49,495 bases of DNA from Ruminococcaceae bacterium UBA5413 (GCA_002409585.1 DHNP01000016.1:1-49495); one strand, 5' to 3'; counted from the first letter of the stretch, positions 23,969 through 33,452 are shown. Notes: generated from the letters alone by a model not told the origin. Program-made: numbers and translations.

Positions 23969-24748
23969 ATGCCCTATGAAAAAGCGGATGCCTGTAAAAA
24001 AAAGCGCATAGTCCTTATGGACGAGCTGCGGGGCTTCGCCGTATTCTGTATGGTATTCTACCACGGATTCTACACGGTTGGTTTTCTTTTCGGCAATAAA
24101 GCCGGCGTATACTGCTTTAACTTTTTTATGCCCGCGGAACCTTTTTTTGCCGGGCTTTTCATGTTTATCTCCGGCATTTCTTCGGACTTGTCGCACTCAA
24201 ACCTTGCAAGGGGCCTGAAGCTGCTCCTCCTTTCAGCCGGTGTGACGCTTGTAACCTTTATTTTCATACCAGGAGAAGCGATAATTTTCGGCATACTGCA
24301 TTTTCTCTCCGTATGCATGATATTGTACGGATTTTTAAAACCCGTTTCAGACAGGTACGGCTTTTCGTGGATACCCATGGCGGTCTGCGCCCTTCTCTTT
24401 CTCGTTACAAAAGACATCCAAAGCGGTTACCTTTGGGTACTGCCAGGGTTAAAGGCATTGCTCCCGGCACGGCTGTACTCGTCAGACATACTCGCGCCGT
24501 TAGGCATGCACAGCGCGGCTTTTGTGAGCGCCGATTACTTCCCCCTGCTGCCGTGGATTTTTGTTTTTGCCGCCGGCACATTTTTAGGCAAACCGGCAGC
24601 AAAGGGTCAGTTCCCCGAAGCAATGTACCGCCAGCGCGTTCCGGCGTTTTCATGGCTCGGCAGGCACGCGCTCATCATTTACCTTGCGCATCAGCCTGTC
24701 ATTTACGGCATATGCCTTTTGGTGTACAAAATTGCCGGCGCAAAGTAG
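23969..24748 (+). CDS. Membrane protein of the heparan-alpha-glucosaminide N-acetyltransferase-like family (DUF1624)
   Basis: The N-terminal signature RIVLMDELRGFAVFCMVFYH is that of the HGSNAT/DUF1624 acyltransferases (an opening Asp-x-x-RG and a buried His). The 259-residue protein has about seven or eight hydrophobic helices and ends with FSWLGRHALIIYLAHQPVIY, also conserved in acyltransferase-3-like proteins. An upstream ATG (23912) exists, but the ATG at 23969 follows GGGAGGT at five bases. It probably acylates a sugar or lipid at the membrane; donor and acceptor are unknown. Confidence 0.85.
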   Translation: MPYEKADACKKKRIVLMDELRGFAVFCMVFYHGFYTVGFLFGNKAGVYCFNFFMPAEPFFAGLFMFISGISSDLSHSNLARGLKLLLLSAGVTLVTFIFIPGEAIIFGILHFLSVCMILYGFLKPVSDRYGFSWIPMAVCALLFLVTKDIQSGYLWVLPGLKALLPARLYSSDILAPLGMHSAAFVSADYFPLLPWIFVFAAGTFLGKPAAKGQFPEAMYRQRVPAFSWLGRHALIIYLAHQPVIYGICLLVYKIAGAK

Positions 24749-24760
24749 CGTAACGCAACT

Positions 24761-24795
24761 ACCGTATTGATTAAAAAATACGGTTAGTCTATAAT
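24761..24795 (+). promoter_or_regulatory. Promoter for GNAT and tex with an overlapping inverted repeat
   Basis: TTGATT (24767-24772), 17 bases, TATAAT (24790-24795). ACCGTATT (24761-24768) and AATACGGT (24777-24784) form an 8-bp dyad over the -35 box. It may be an operator or a weak terminator for the gene before. Confidence 0.65.
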
Positions 24796-24829
24796 TTATA
24801 AATACAGAAACGGCAGGGTTGACATACTT

Positions 24830-25324
24830 ATGGAAAATTTAGAAATTACCCCGGTCACGGTGGAAAACGCGCCTGCCCTTGCTTCCCTTGCAAGGGAAAT
24901 ATGGACTGAACACTTCACCCCCATTATCGGCGGCGCACAGGTTGAGTATATGCTTAAAAAGTTTCAGTCGGCACCGGCGCTCACGGAGCAGATGCTAAGC
25001 GGTTACCGTTATTACTTTTTCGTTTTAAACGGCAGAACGGCAGGATACACCGGCATAAAGAAAGACGGCTCTTCGCTTTTTCTCAGCAAAATATATGTAA
25101 AGAAAGAGTTCCGCGGTAAAAAGATAGCAAAGGCCGGCATAGACTTTATGAAGGGTATCTGCTTAAAAGAAACGCTTAAAAGCATTTGGCTTACAGTAAA
25201 CAAATACAACGGCAGCGCCATTGCCGCCTATAACGCAATGGGCTTTAAAAACATACGCGCGCAGGTAACGGACATAGGCGGCGGCTTCGTAATGGACGAC
25301 TACGTCATGGAACTCAAAATATAG
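24830..25324 (+). CDS. GNAT-family N-acetyltransferase
   Basis: The 164-residue protein has the GNAT fold pattern: SKIYVKKEFRGKKIAKAG is the acetyl-CoA pyrophosphate loop (RGKKIA in place of the usual R/QxxGxG/A), then LTVNKYNGSAIAAYNAMGFK gives motif B with the Asn/Tyr pair. Substrate cannot be predicted. It is 16 bases upstream of tex and likely co-transcribed. Confidence 0.88.
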   Translation: MENLEITPVTVENAPALASLAREIWTEHFTPIIGGAQVEYMLKKFQSAPALTEQMLSGYRYYFFVLNGRTAGYTGIKKDGSSLFLSKIYVKKEFRGKKIAKAGIDFMKGICLKETLKSIWLTVNKYNGSAIAAYNAMGFKNIRAQVTDIGGGFVMDDYVMELKI

Positions 25325-25340
25325 AACACAGAGGTTTCAT

Positions 25341-27500
25341 ATGGATTTTGCCCAAAAACTCGCCGAGGATTTCGGCCTTAAAAAATGGCAGACTGAAAAA
25401 GTCATTGAGCTTATCGACGAAGGGAACACAATCCCTTTCATAGCGCGCTACCGCAAAGAGGCTCACGGCTCGCTTGACGACCAAATGCTGCGCGAAATAT
25501 CCGAGCGCCTCGAACACCTGCGCAGCCTTGAAAAGCGCAGGTATGATGTCGCCCAGCTTATAGAAGGCTCCGGCGGCATGACGGCGGAGCTTTCTTCCGC
25601 CCTTTCGGCAGCATCGACTTTATCCGAAATTGAAGATATCTACCGGCCTTATAGGCCAAAGCGCAAAACCCGCGCCTCAGCAGCAAAGGCAAAGGGGCTT
25701 GAACCGCTCGCCGGCGCGATACTGAAGCAGGAAAAAAATTCGCCTTATCCCGCCGATATGGCAAAGGGATACGTCAACGCGGAACTTAACGTCACTACTC
25801 CCGGGGAGGCGCTGTCGGGCGCCCTCGACATAATAGCCGAAAGAGTGTCGGACGATGCATGCATACGCAAGCGCCTGCGCACCGTGGCGGCGGCCCTGGG
25901 CATCCTCGTTTCAAAGGCCGCCGACCCCTGCGCCGACTCCGTTTACACTATGTACTACGACTTTAAGGAGCCGGTGAAAAAGCTTGCGGGCCACCGCGTT
26001 TTGGCTATTGACCGCGGCGAAAAGGAAAAATTTTTAAAAGTAAATATAGATTTGGATAAAACCAAGGGGCTTAACATAGTTTATTCCGAATTTGTCAGGG
26101 AAGGCTCGCCGTGCACGGATGCAGTGCGCCAGGCATGTGCCGACGCTTACTCGCGCCTTGTTTTTCCTTCCATCGAACGCGAGATACGCTCCTCGCTTAC
26201 CGAGGCGGCAGGCGCTTCCGCCATAAAAGTTTTTTCGGTAAACCTTAAAAACCTGCTCATGCAGCCGCCCGTAAAGGGGAGCGTGGTCATGGGGCTCGAC
26301 CCCGGCTACCGCACAGGCTGTAAAGTTGCCGTAGTTGACCCCACAGGGCGCGTTCTCGGCACGGGCGTCATATACCCCACGCACTCCAAAGCCAGGGCTG
26401 ACGAAGCAAAGGAATTTACCAAGCGGCTTATATTAAAGCATAAAGTAAGCGTAATAGCCATCGGCAACGGCACCGCCTCAAAAGAAACGGAGATGTTCGC
26501 CGCCGGTGTTATAAAGGAGCTTGGCGCGGGCGCCGGCGTTTCATATATGGTAGTAAGCGAGGCCGGCGCTTCCGTATACTCCGCGAGCAGGCTCGCTGCG
26601 CAGGAATTTCCGGAATACGACGTTACCCTGCGCAGCGCCGTATCAATAGCGCGCAGGCTGCAGGACCCACTTGCGGAGCTTGTGAAAATAGACCCGCAGG
26701 CCATAGGCGTCGGCCAGTACCAGCACGACATGCCCCAAAAGCAGCTCGATGAGGCTCTGTCCGGCGTAGTTGAGGACTGTGTTAACTCCGTCGGCGCAGA
26801 CCTTAACACCGCCTCCCCCTCGCTGCTCGAACATATTTCCGGCATTACGCCCGCCGTTTCAAAAAACATAGTAAAGTACCGCGAGGAGAACGGGGCGTTT
26901 AAAAGCAGGCGCGGGCTTTTAAAGGTACCTAAGCTCGGGCCTAAAGCCTTCGAGCAATGCGCCGGGTTCCTGCGTGTCCCCGAAAGCGAAAACTTTCTCG
27001 ACAACACCGCCGTGCACCCTGAGTCATATGACGCGGCGCTGTCGCTTTTAAAGCTGTGCGGCTGTACCAAAAAGGAAGGCGCCGCGGGCCTTAAGGAGCA
27101 AGTTGACGGGATAGGCGCGGAAAAAGCCGCCCAAAAGCTCGGCATAGGCGTGCCCACCCTTAACGATATAGTAAATGAGATCCTCCGCCCCGGCCGCGAT
27201 CCGCGCGACGGGCTGCCAAAGCCGATGCTGCGCACCGACGTTATGAAAATCGAAGACCTTAAGCCCGGCATGGAGCTAAGCGGCACCGTCCGCAACGTCA
27301 TAGACTTCGGCGCGTTTGTAGACATAGGCGTCCACCAGGACGGCCTTGTACACATTTCGCAGATATGCTCAAGGTTCATAAAGCATCCGTCCGAAGTCCT
27401 CAAAGTCGGCGACATCGTCAAGGTGCGCGTGCTTTCCGTAGACGCAAAGCGCCAGCGCATATCGCTTACAATGAAAGAACCTTCAGGGAACGGCGGCTGA
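25341..27500 (+). CDS. tex: RNA-binding transcriptional accessory protein Tex
   Basis: Tex is a cytoplasmic nucleic-acid-binding protein related to eukaryotic Spt6. The 719-residue order is normal: N-terminal helical part with GNTIPFIARYRKEAHGSLDD, YqgF-like domain (MGLDPGYRTGCKVAVVDP near 315), helix-hairpin-helix region (ISGITPAVSKNIVKYREENG), and a C-terminal S1 domain from about residue 640 (GTVRNVIDFGAFVDIGVHQD, then DGLVHISQ). The role is linked to transcription and, in some species, toxin gene expression. A GAGG site precedes the ATG. Confidence 0.96.
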   Translation: MDFAQKLAEDFGLKKWQTEKVIELIDEGNTIPFIARYRKEAHGSLDDQMLREISERLEHLRSLEKRRYDVAQLIEGSGGMTAELSSALSAASTLSEIEDIYRPYRPKRKTRASAAKAKGLEPLAGAILKQEKNSPYPADMAKGYVNAELNVTTPGEALSGALDIIAERVSDDACIRKRLRTVAAALGILVSKAADPCADSVYTMYYDFKEPVKKLAGHRVLAIDRGEKEKFLKVNIDLDKTKGLNIVYSEFVREGSPCTDAVRQACADAYSRLVFPSIEREIRSSLTEAAGASAIKVFSVNLKNLLMQPPVKGSVVMGLDPGYRTGCKVAVVDPTGRVLGTGVIYPTHSKARADEAKEFTKRLILKHKVSVIAIGNGTASKETEMFAAGVIKELGAGAGVSYMVVSEAGASVYSASRLAAQEFPEYDVTLRSAVSIARRLQDPLAELVKIDPQAIGVGQYQHDMPQKQLDEALSGVVEDCVNSVGADLNTASPSLLEHISGITPAVSKNIVKYREENGAFKSRRGLLKVPKLGPKAFEQCAGFLRVPESENFLDNTAVHPESYDAALSLLKLCGCTKKEGAAGLKEQVDGIGAEKAAQKLGIGVPTLNDIVNEILRPGRDPRDGLPKPMLRTDVMKIEDLKPGMELSGTVRNVIDFGAFVDIGVHQDGLVHISQICSRFIKHPSEVLKVGDIVKVRVLSVDAKRQRISLTMKEPSGNGG

Positions 27501-27567
27501 CACGCCGCCTGATTTAATATGGCAAATATACAATATGTTAATATAATAAAAAGAAGGTCGTTTTGAT

Positions 27568-28662
27568 ATGAAACTCGGAATCGTAGGCCTGCCAAACGTA
27601 GGCAAAAGCACGCTTTTCAACGCCATAACCAACGCCGGCGCACAGGCGGCAAACTACCCGTTCTGCACCATAGAGCCGAACGTCGGCGTCGTAGCCGTAC
27701 CTGACAAAAGGCTCGACACGCTTGCCGAAATGTACCACCCTAAGAAATACACGCCGGCTACAATAGAGTTCGTCGACATAGCCGGCCTTGTAAAGGGCGC
27801 TTCAAAAGGTGAAGGCCTCGGCAACAAGTTCCTCGCCAATATACGCGAATGCGACGCCATAGTCCACGTGGTTCGCTGCTTTGAAAACGACGACATAGTC
27901 CACGTTGACGGCAGCATAGACCCTAAAAGGGACATAGAAACCATAAACACCGAGCTTATACTCGCGGACCTCGAAACGCTGGAGCGCCGCATGGACAAAA
28001 CGCGCAAGATGATAAAGGCCGACAAAAAGTACCAGGCCGAGCTTGACTTTTTCAGCCGCGTAAAAGCCGCCCTCAACGAGGGCAGGACCGCGCGCACGGT
28101 CGAATGTACGGACGATGAGAAAGAGCTGCTCGACTCAGCCTTTCTCCTCACGGGCAAACCTGTCATATATGCCGCCAATATGAGCGAAAGCAACTTTAAA
28201 AACGGTATCGAAAACAATAAATTCCTTTCCGCCGTAAAAGAAATAGCCGCAAAAGAGCAGTCTGGCGTCATGCCTATCTGCGCCGAAACAGAAGCCGAAA
28301 TAGCCGACATGCCCCCTGAGGAAAAAGAGCTTTTCCTTTCAGACATGGGGCTTGAGCAGTCCGGCCTCGACCGCCTTATAACCGCGTGCTACTCACTTTT
28401 GGGGCTTATCTCGTTTTTGACCGCGGGCGAGCCCGAGGTGCGCGCATGGACTATAACAAAGGGTACCAAGGCGCCGCAGGCAGCCGGAAAAATACACTCC
28501 GACTTCGAACGCGGCTTCATACGTGCGGAAGTCGTCCCGTTCACCGAGCTTATATCATGCGGTTCGCTTGCGGCAGCAAAAGAAAAGGGCCTCGTGCGCA
28601 GCGAAGGCAAAGACTACGTCATGCAGGACGGCGACGTTGTCCTTTTCCGTTTCAACGTCTGA
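27568..28662 (+). CDS. ychF: Ribosome-binding ATPase YchF (OLA1 family)
   Basis: YchF belongs to the Obg group of P-loop proteins but prefers ATP over GTP. The 364-residue protein starts with KLGIVGLPNVGKSTLFNAIT (Walker A), has FVDIAGLVKGASKGEGLGNK (G3) and the altered G4 AANMSE in place of NKxD, which explains ATP use, and ends in a TGS domain (IHSDFERGFIRAEVV). It binds the 70S ribosome and affects stress responses. An AGAAGG site precedes the ATG. Confidence 0.97.
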   Translation: MKLGIVGLPNVGKSTLFNAITNAGAQAANYPFCTIEPNVGVVAVPDKRLDTLAEMYHPKKYTPATIEFVDIAGLVKGASKGEGLGNKFLANIRECDAIVHVVRCFENDDIVHVDGSIDPKRDIETINTELILADLETLERRMDKTRKMIKADKKYQAELDFFSRVKAALNEGRTARTVECTDDEKELLDSAFLLTGKPVIYAANMSESNFKNGIENNKFLSAVKEIAAKEQSGVMPICAETEAEIADMPPEEKELFLSDMGLEQSGLDRLITACYSLLGLISFLTAGEPEVRAWTITKGTKAPQAAGKIHSDFERGFIRAEVVPFTELISCGSLAAAKEKGLVRSEGKDYVMQDGDVVLFRFNV

Positions 28663-28903
28663 CAGCGCATCGTAATTCGCTTATGCCAATATATTTTTAC
28701 GTATGCGGTGTTTGTGAAAATTTTAGTTATTTTTAACTTAAAAAACGTTTATTACACTGTTTATATTATATTTTTTGTGCAAATAATACAACATAAAGCT
28801 CTAAATCTTTTACAGTAATTTTTTATTCTTTTATTTAATCATATGGCTGTAAATGCCGCAGCCATGGGATAAAACGTGCTTTTTGCCGCAGATGCCCGCG
28901 TTA
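28663..28903 (+). other. AT-rich gap between ychF and glgP
   Basis: No gene is seen. The only structure is an inverted repeat ATGGCTG/CAGCCAT (28843-28865) with a short loop just before the glgP promoter. No T-run follows it, so it is not a clear terminator. Confidence 0.5.
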
Positions 28904-28932
28904 TTGAAAATTCATGCAATATGGTGTATAAT
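28904..28932 (+). promoter_or_regulatory. glgP: Promoter of glgP
   Basis: TTGAAA (28904-28909), 17 bases, TATAAT (28927-28932), about 64 bases before the chosen start. Confidence 0.75.
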
Positions 28933-28995
28933 ACGTCTTTGTCAGAATATAAAGCCGCAAAAGCTTTTTTGAAAGATTTTGGCAGGAGGGCCGCC

Positions 28996-31485
28996 ATGAA
29001 CTTTAAACAATCCACTAAAGAAATACAGGATTCCGTCCGCAGCATGCTTAACCTCGTTTTCGGCGTAAAGCTTGAAAACGCCACAAACGAGCAGTGCTAC
29101 AAAGCAGTCGCTCTCTGTGTCCGCGATATGATGGAAAAAGCCCACAGCGAGTATGCACTGCAGGCGGAAAAAGCCCACACCAAACGCATTTATTACCTCT
29201 GCATGGAGTTCCTTCTCGGCAGGTCGCTTAAAAACAGCCTGTATAACCTCAACATAGAAGACGACTACAGGAAGGCTTTGGGCGGGCTTGGCCTCAACCT
29301 CGACTCGCTCTACAGCGAGGAACCGGACGCCGGCCTCGGCAACGGCGGCCTCGGCAGGCTCGCGGCATGCTTCATGGACTCGCTTGCAACGCTCGGCTAC
29401 CCTGCCACCGGATATTCTTTAAGATACGAGTACGGCATTTTCAGGCAGAAGCTCGTAGACGGCTGGCAGACCGAGCTGCCCGACTTTTGGCTCCCTGGCG
29501 GCAAGATATGGCTGCGCGGCGAACCCGAAAAAAGCGTCGAGGTTCACTTTAACGGCCACATTGAGGAGTACTGGAACAACCGGTACCATGTGACAAACCA
29601 CAAAGACTACACCAACGTCATAGCCGTCCCCTACGATATGTATATAGCCGGTAAAGACGGCAGGGGCATAAGCCGCCTGCGCATTTGGTCCGCCACGAGC
29701 GCCGAGTTTGACATGAAGCTTTTTAACGGCGGCAACTATATGCGCGCAATGGAGCAGAAAGCCATGGCTGAAGTCATAACCAAAGTGCTCTACCCCGACG
29801 ACAACCACCTCGAGGGCAAAAGCCTGCGCCTGTCGCAGCAGTACTTCCTTGTTTCCGCAACTATACAGGACATTATCCGGAGGCATCTCTTTAAGTACAA
29901 CACGCTCGACAACATGCCGGACCTTGTCGCCATACACCTTAACGACACGCACCCCGTGCTTGCGGTGCCTGAAATGATGCGCGTCATGCTCGACGAGTGC
30001 GGCTACAGCTGGGAAAAAGCGTGGGAGATAGTCACAAACACCTTTTCATATACAAACCACACCGTAATGCCGGAAGCGCTCGAGTGCTGGGGCGTGGAGC
30101 TTTTCAAGTCGCGCCTGCCGCGCATTTACCAGATAATAGAGGAAATAAACCGGCGTTTCTGCGCAGGCATGCATGCGTGTGCTGTAGACGGCTACAAAGT
30201 TGGCCGCATGGCCCCGCTTAACGACGGTTACGTAAAAATGGCGAACCTTGCCGTCGTAAGCTGCCACAGCGTTAACGGCGTGTCAAAGCTGCACACGGAG
30301 ATACTTAAAAATAAAGTCTTTAACGACTACTATACCGAAATGCCCGGCAAGTTTTTAAACGTCACGAACGGCATAGCCCACAGGCGCTGGCTGTGCCAGT
30401 CGAACCCAGGCTTAAGCTCCCTTATAACCGAGCTTATAGGCGACGGCTTTGTAAAGGATGCACAGCAGCTTTCGGGACTTATGAAGTATAAGGACGACGC
30501 GTCCGTCCTCAGCCGCATGGCCGCCGTAAAACGCGAAAACAAGGTGCGCTTCGCGCGGTTCGTTAAAAAAACGACGGGCGATATAATAGACCCCGACTCC
30601 ATCTTCGACGCACAGGTCAAGCGGCTGCACGAGTACAAGCGCCAGCACCTTAACGCGCTGCAGATACTCGTTGATTACCAGCGCCTGCGTGAAAACCCCA
30701 ACGAGGACTTTCCCCCGCGCACATATATTTTTGCCGCCAAGGCCGCCCCCGGCTACTACTTTGCAAAGCAGATAATACGCTTTATAGTCGACCTCGGCAA
30801 AACCATTAATGCCGACGGGCGCGTCAATAAAAAAATGCACGTTATCTACCTTGAGGACTACCGCGTTTCGCTCGCGGAGCTGCTCATGCCCGCCGCCGAC
30901 ATAAGCGAGCAGATATCTCTCGCCGGCACTGAGGCTTCCGGAACGGGAAACATGAAGTTTATGATAAACGGCGCGGTAACGCTCGGTACGCTCGACGGCG
31001 CAAACGTTGAGATGCACGACGCCGTCGGCGACGAAAACATGATACTCTTCGGCATGACGGCAGACGAAGTAGAAAAGCTGAGGCAGGCCGGCTACAATCC
31101 GCGCGGCTTCTTCGACAACAGCCCCGCTTTAAAGGAAGCTTTATCCGAAATGGATAAGGGCTACTTCGGCGTAAGCTTCCGCGACTTAGGCGACTCGCTC
31201 CTCAGCAGCGACCGCTACATGGTCATAGCCGACTTTGACTCTTTCGCACAGGCAAGGGCCAAAAGCGGCCGCCTCTACACGGAGGGCGGCGCATGGCAGC
31301 GCAAATGCCTCATAAACGTAGCGCAGTCAGGCATTTTCTCCTCCGACAGGGCCATAAACGACTACGCACGCGACATATGGCACGCAGCGCCGCTTTTCAG
31401 TAAAACTCCGCCGGAAGAAAACGCAAAAGGCCAAAAAGAAAAACGTCCGCCGCACGGCACGCCGAAGAAAGGCCTTAAAAAATAA
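28996..31485 (+). CDS. glgP: Glycogen/starch phosphorylase
   Basis: Releases glucose-1-phosphate from alpha-1,4-glucan ends using phosphate and PLP. The 829-residue length is normal for the family. Visible motifs: MEFLLGRSLKNSLYNL near the start, EPDAGLGNGGLGRLAACFM, VKRLHEYKRQHLNAL and EASGTGNMKF with the PLP lysine at 654. The open frame extends 40 codons upstream, but AGGAGG lies just before the ATG at 28996, which matches known N-termini. A lysine-rich tail follows the domain. The amylase gene next door fits intracellular glycogen turnover. Confidence 0.97.
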   Translation: MNFKQSTKEIQDSVRSMLNLVFGVKLENATNEQCYKAVALCVRDMMEKAHSEYALQAEKAHTKRIYYLCMEFLLGRSLKNSLYNLNIEDDYRKALGGLGLNLDSLYSEEPDAGLGNGGLGRLAACFMDSLATLGYPATGYSLRYEYGIFRQKLVDGWQTELPDFWLPGGKIWLRGEPEKSVEVHFNGHIEEYWNNRYHVTNHKDYTNVIAVPYDMYIAGKDGRGISRLRIWSATSAEFDMKLFNGGNYMRAMEQKAMAEVITKVLYPDDNHLEGKSLRLSQQYFLVSATIQDIIRRHLFKYNTLDNMPDLVAIHLNDTHPVLAVPEMMRVMLDECGYSWEKAWEIVTNTFSYTNHTVMPEALECWGVELFKSRLPRIYQIIEEINRRFCAGMHACAVDGYKVGRMAPLNDGYVKMANLAVVSCHSVNGVSKLHTEILKNKVFNDYYTEMPGKFLNVTNGIAHRRWLCQSNPGLSSLITELIGDGFVKDAQQLSGLMKYKDDASVLSRMAAVKRENKVRFARFVKKTTGDIIDPDSIFDAQVKRLHEYKRQHLNALQILVDYQRLRENPNEDFPPRTYIFAAKAAPGYYFAKQIIRFIVDLGKTINADGRVNKKMHVIYLEDYRVSLAELLMPAADISEQISLAGTEASGTGNMKFMINGAVTLGTLDGANVEMHDAVGDENMILFGMTADEVEKLRQAGYNPRGFFDNSPALKEALSEMDKGYFGVSFRDLGDSLLSSDRYMVIADFDSFAQARAKSGRLYTEGGAWQRKCLINVAQSGIFSSDRAINDYARDIWHAAPLFSKTPPEENAKGQKEKRPPHGTPKKGLKK

Positions 31486-31501
31486 AAGAAACTTTTAATA
31501 C

Positions 31502-31530
31502 GGGCGGGCATTCCCCGCCCTGTTATTTTA
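31502..31530 (+). terminator. Hairpin between glgP and the amylase gene
   Basis: A 7-bp stem GGGCGGG/CCCGCCC (31502-31508 and 31514-31520), loop CATTC, then TGTTATTTTA. It may end or thin out the glgP message before the amylase gene, whose start is 14 bases further on. Confidence 0.55.
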
Positions 31531-31543
31531 TACGGAGGTTTCC

Positions 31544-33424
31544 ATGTTCAATTCACGCAGTCCCGTTTACAGGTACCCGACGGGAGCCGTACCAAACAAA
31601 CTTCCCGTGCATTTCAAAATAACCCTCCCCCGCGAACTTCACTGCAGTGCCGCAAGGCTTATGGTAAAAAACGACGCTACCGGAAAAGAAGACGTTTCCG
31701 GCATGTTTTGGTGCGGGATGAACGGCGGGCAATACGAATGGTGGGAATGCCATTTTGCCGCTAAAGAGCCGGGGCTTTACTTTTACAGGTTCTGCGTGGA
31801 TACATGGCGCGGCACGCTCAAGCTCTCAAGGGGCTGGGGGGGCGAAGGATTTCTCGGTGAGGGGCCTGTCTGGCAGCTTACGGTTTACGACGGCAACTTC
31901 ACAACGCCCGGCTGGCTCAAAGGCGGGATAATGTACCAGATTTTTCCCGACAGGTTTTACAGCTCCGGCAAAAAAAAGCATAACGTGCCTTCGGGGCGCA
32001 AAATGCACCCGGCGTGGGCTGAAATGCCCGACTGGGAACCGAACTCCGACGGAAAGATAACAAACAGCGACTACTTCGGCGGCGACTTTGACGGCATAAG
32101 GGAAAAGCTCGGGTACTTAAAGTCGCTCGGCGTAACGTGCATATACCTCAACCCCATTTTCGAGTCGCACTCAAACCATCGGTACGACACTGCCGACTAC
32201 ACTAAAACAGACCCTCTGCTCGGTACGGAGGACGACTTCAGGCTGCTTTGCCGTACCGCCGCCAAGCTCGGCATACGCGTAATCCTTGACGGCGTTTTCA
32301 ACCACACAGGCAGCGACAGCGTGTACTTTAACCGTGAAAAGCGCTACCCCTCAAGCGGGGCTTACAACTCAAAGGAATCTAAGTATTACCCGTGGTACAG
32401 TTTTAAGCACTGGCCTGACAGTTACGAATCATGGTGGGGCTTCGACACACTGCCTAACGTAAACGAACTCGACCCAGGCTACAGCGCGTATATAAACGGA
32501 AAAGACGGCGTCATACAGAAGTGGCTCGGCGCCGGCGCCTCAGGCTGGCGGCTGGACGTCGCCGACGAGCTGCCCGACGGGTTCCTCGACAGCGTGCGCG
32601 CCGCGGCTAAACTTAAAAAAGACGACGCGGTCATAGCCGGCGAGGTTTGGGAAGATGCATCAAACAAAACAGCGTACGGCATGCGCAGGCGCTACCTTTT
32701 GGGCGGGCAGCTTGACAGCGTGATGAACTACCCGTTTAGGAACGCAGTCCTCGGCTTTCTTACCGGCTCAAAAGCTGAGGATATGATGGAGTCCGTACTG
32801 ACCATAATTGAAAATTACCCGCCGCAGGTCCTTTCATGCCTTATGAACAACATAGGCACACACGACACGCCCCGCGCCATAACCGTACTCGCGGGCGAGC
32901 CGCTCGGCGGCCACGGGCGGGCATGGCAGAGCAGGCAGCACCTTACGAAGGCTGGGCGCGCAAGGGGGCTTGCCCTCATGCGCCTTGCCTCGCTCATGCA
33001 GTACACGCTCCCCGGCGTGCCGTGCGTCTACTACGGCGACGAAGCCGGCGTGGAGGGTTACTCAGACCCGTTCAACCGCCGCTGCTACCCCTGGGGGAAC
33101 GAAGACGCGGGGCTGCTTTCGTGGTACCGCCGCCTTGGCCGCATACGCCTTGGCCGCACCTGCCTTAAAAGCGGCGTTTTCACGCCGCTTGCCGCAAGCG
33201 GCAGCGTCATGGCATATATACGTTCAGACGAAAACGAAAAGCTCCTGTGCGCTTTTAACAGTTCGGGCAGTGAAAAAAGCTTTTATATACCGGAAGAATG
33301 GCAGTCCGCCGACGCGCTTATAGGCAGCCTCCCCGATGAAAAAAACTCCCTTTGCCTGCCGCCGCTCGGCTGCTGCGCGCTTCTTACCGGCGCAAATGGT
33401 GCATGTAAAAAAGCGCGGCATTAA
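31544..33424 (+). CDS. GH13-family alpha-amylase / neopullulanase-type glycosidase
   Basis: Hydrolyses alpha-glucans. The 626-residue protein has an N-terminal beta domain (about 1-125), then a catalytic barrel beginning GGIMYQIFPDRFYSSG. The catalytic triad is visible: nucleophile Asp338 in GWRLDVADE, acid/base Glu367 in IAGEVWED, and Asp441 in NIGTHDTPR; region I is ILDGVFNHTG. There is no signal peptide, so it probably acts inside the cell on glycogen or imported maltodextrin, together with the phosphorylase just upstream. Subfamily and exact specificity are not settled. Confidence 0.93.
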   Translation: MFNSRSPVYRYPTGAVPNKLPVHFKITLPRELHCSAARLMVKNDATGKEDVSGMFWCGMNGGQYEWWECHFAAKEPGLYFYRFCVDTWRGTLKLSRGWGGEGFLGEGPVWQLTVYDGNFTTPGWLKGGIMYQIFPDRFYSSGKKKHNVPSGRKMHPAWAEMPDWEPNSDGKITNSDYFGGDFDGIREKLGYLKSLGVTCIYLNPIFESHSNHRYDTADYTKTDPLLGTEDDFRLLCRTAAKLGIRVILDGVFNHTGSDSVYFNREKRYPSSGAYNSKESKYYPWYSFKHWPDSYESWWGFDTLPNVNELDPGYSAYINGKDGVIQKWLGAGASGWRLDVADELPDGFLDSVRAAAKLKKDDAVIAGEVWEDASNKTAYGMRRRYLLGGQLDSVMNYPFRNAVLGFLTGSKAEDMMESVLTIIENYPPQVLSCLMNNIGTHDTPRAITVLAGEPLGGHGRAWQSRQHLTKAGRARGLALMRLASLMQYTLPGVPCVYYGDEAGVEGYSDPFNRRCYPWGNEDAGLLSWYRRLGRIRLGRTCLKSGVFTPLAASGSVMAYIRSDENEKLLCAFNSSGSEKSFYIPEEWQSADALIGSLPDEKNSLCLPPLGCCALLTGANGACKKARH

Positions 33425-33448
33425 AAGCGCGGCATTAAAAGCGCGGCG
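33409..33448. repeat. Tandem 14-base repeat over the amylase stop codon
   Basis: AAAAGCGCGGCATT occurs twice in a row (33409-33422, 33423-33436) and a third partial copy follows (33437-33448). The last copy gives AAGCGC-G-GCGCTT, which can pair as a short terminator-like hairpin before TATTTA. The repeat probably arose by slippage. Confidence 0.8.
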
Positions 33449-33452
33449 CTTA

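Noticed and set aside
26306..27595. 429-residue open frame antisense to tex
   Set aside because: It is the opposite-strand shadow of a certain gene; the translation is Ser/Pro/Arg-rich with no domain, as expected from the codon bias of the sense strand.
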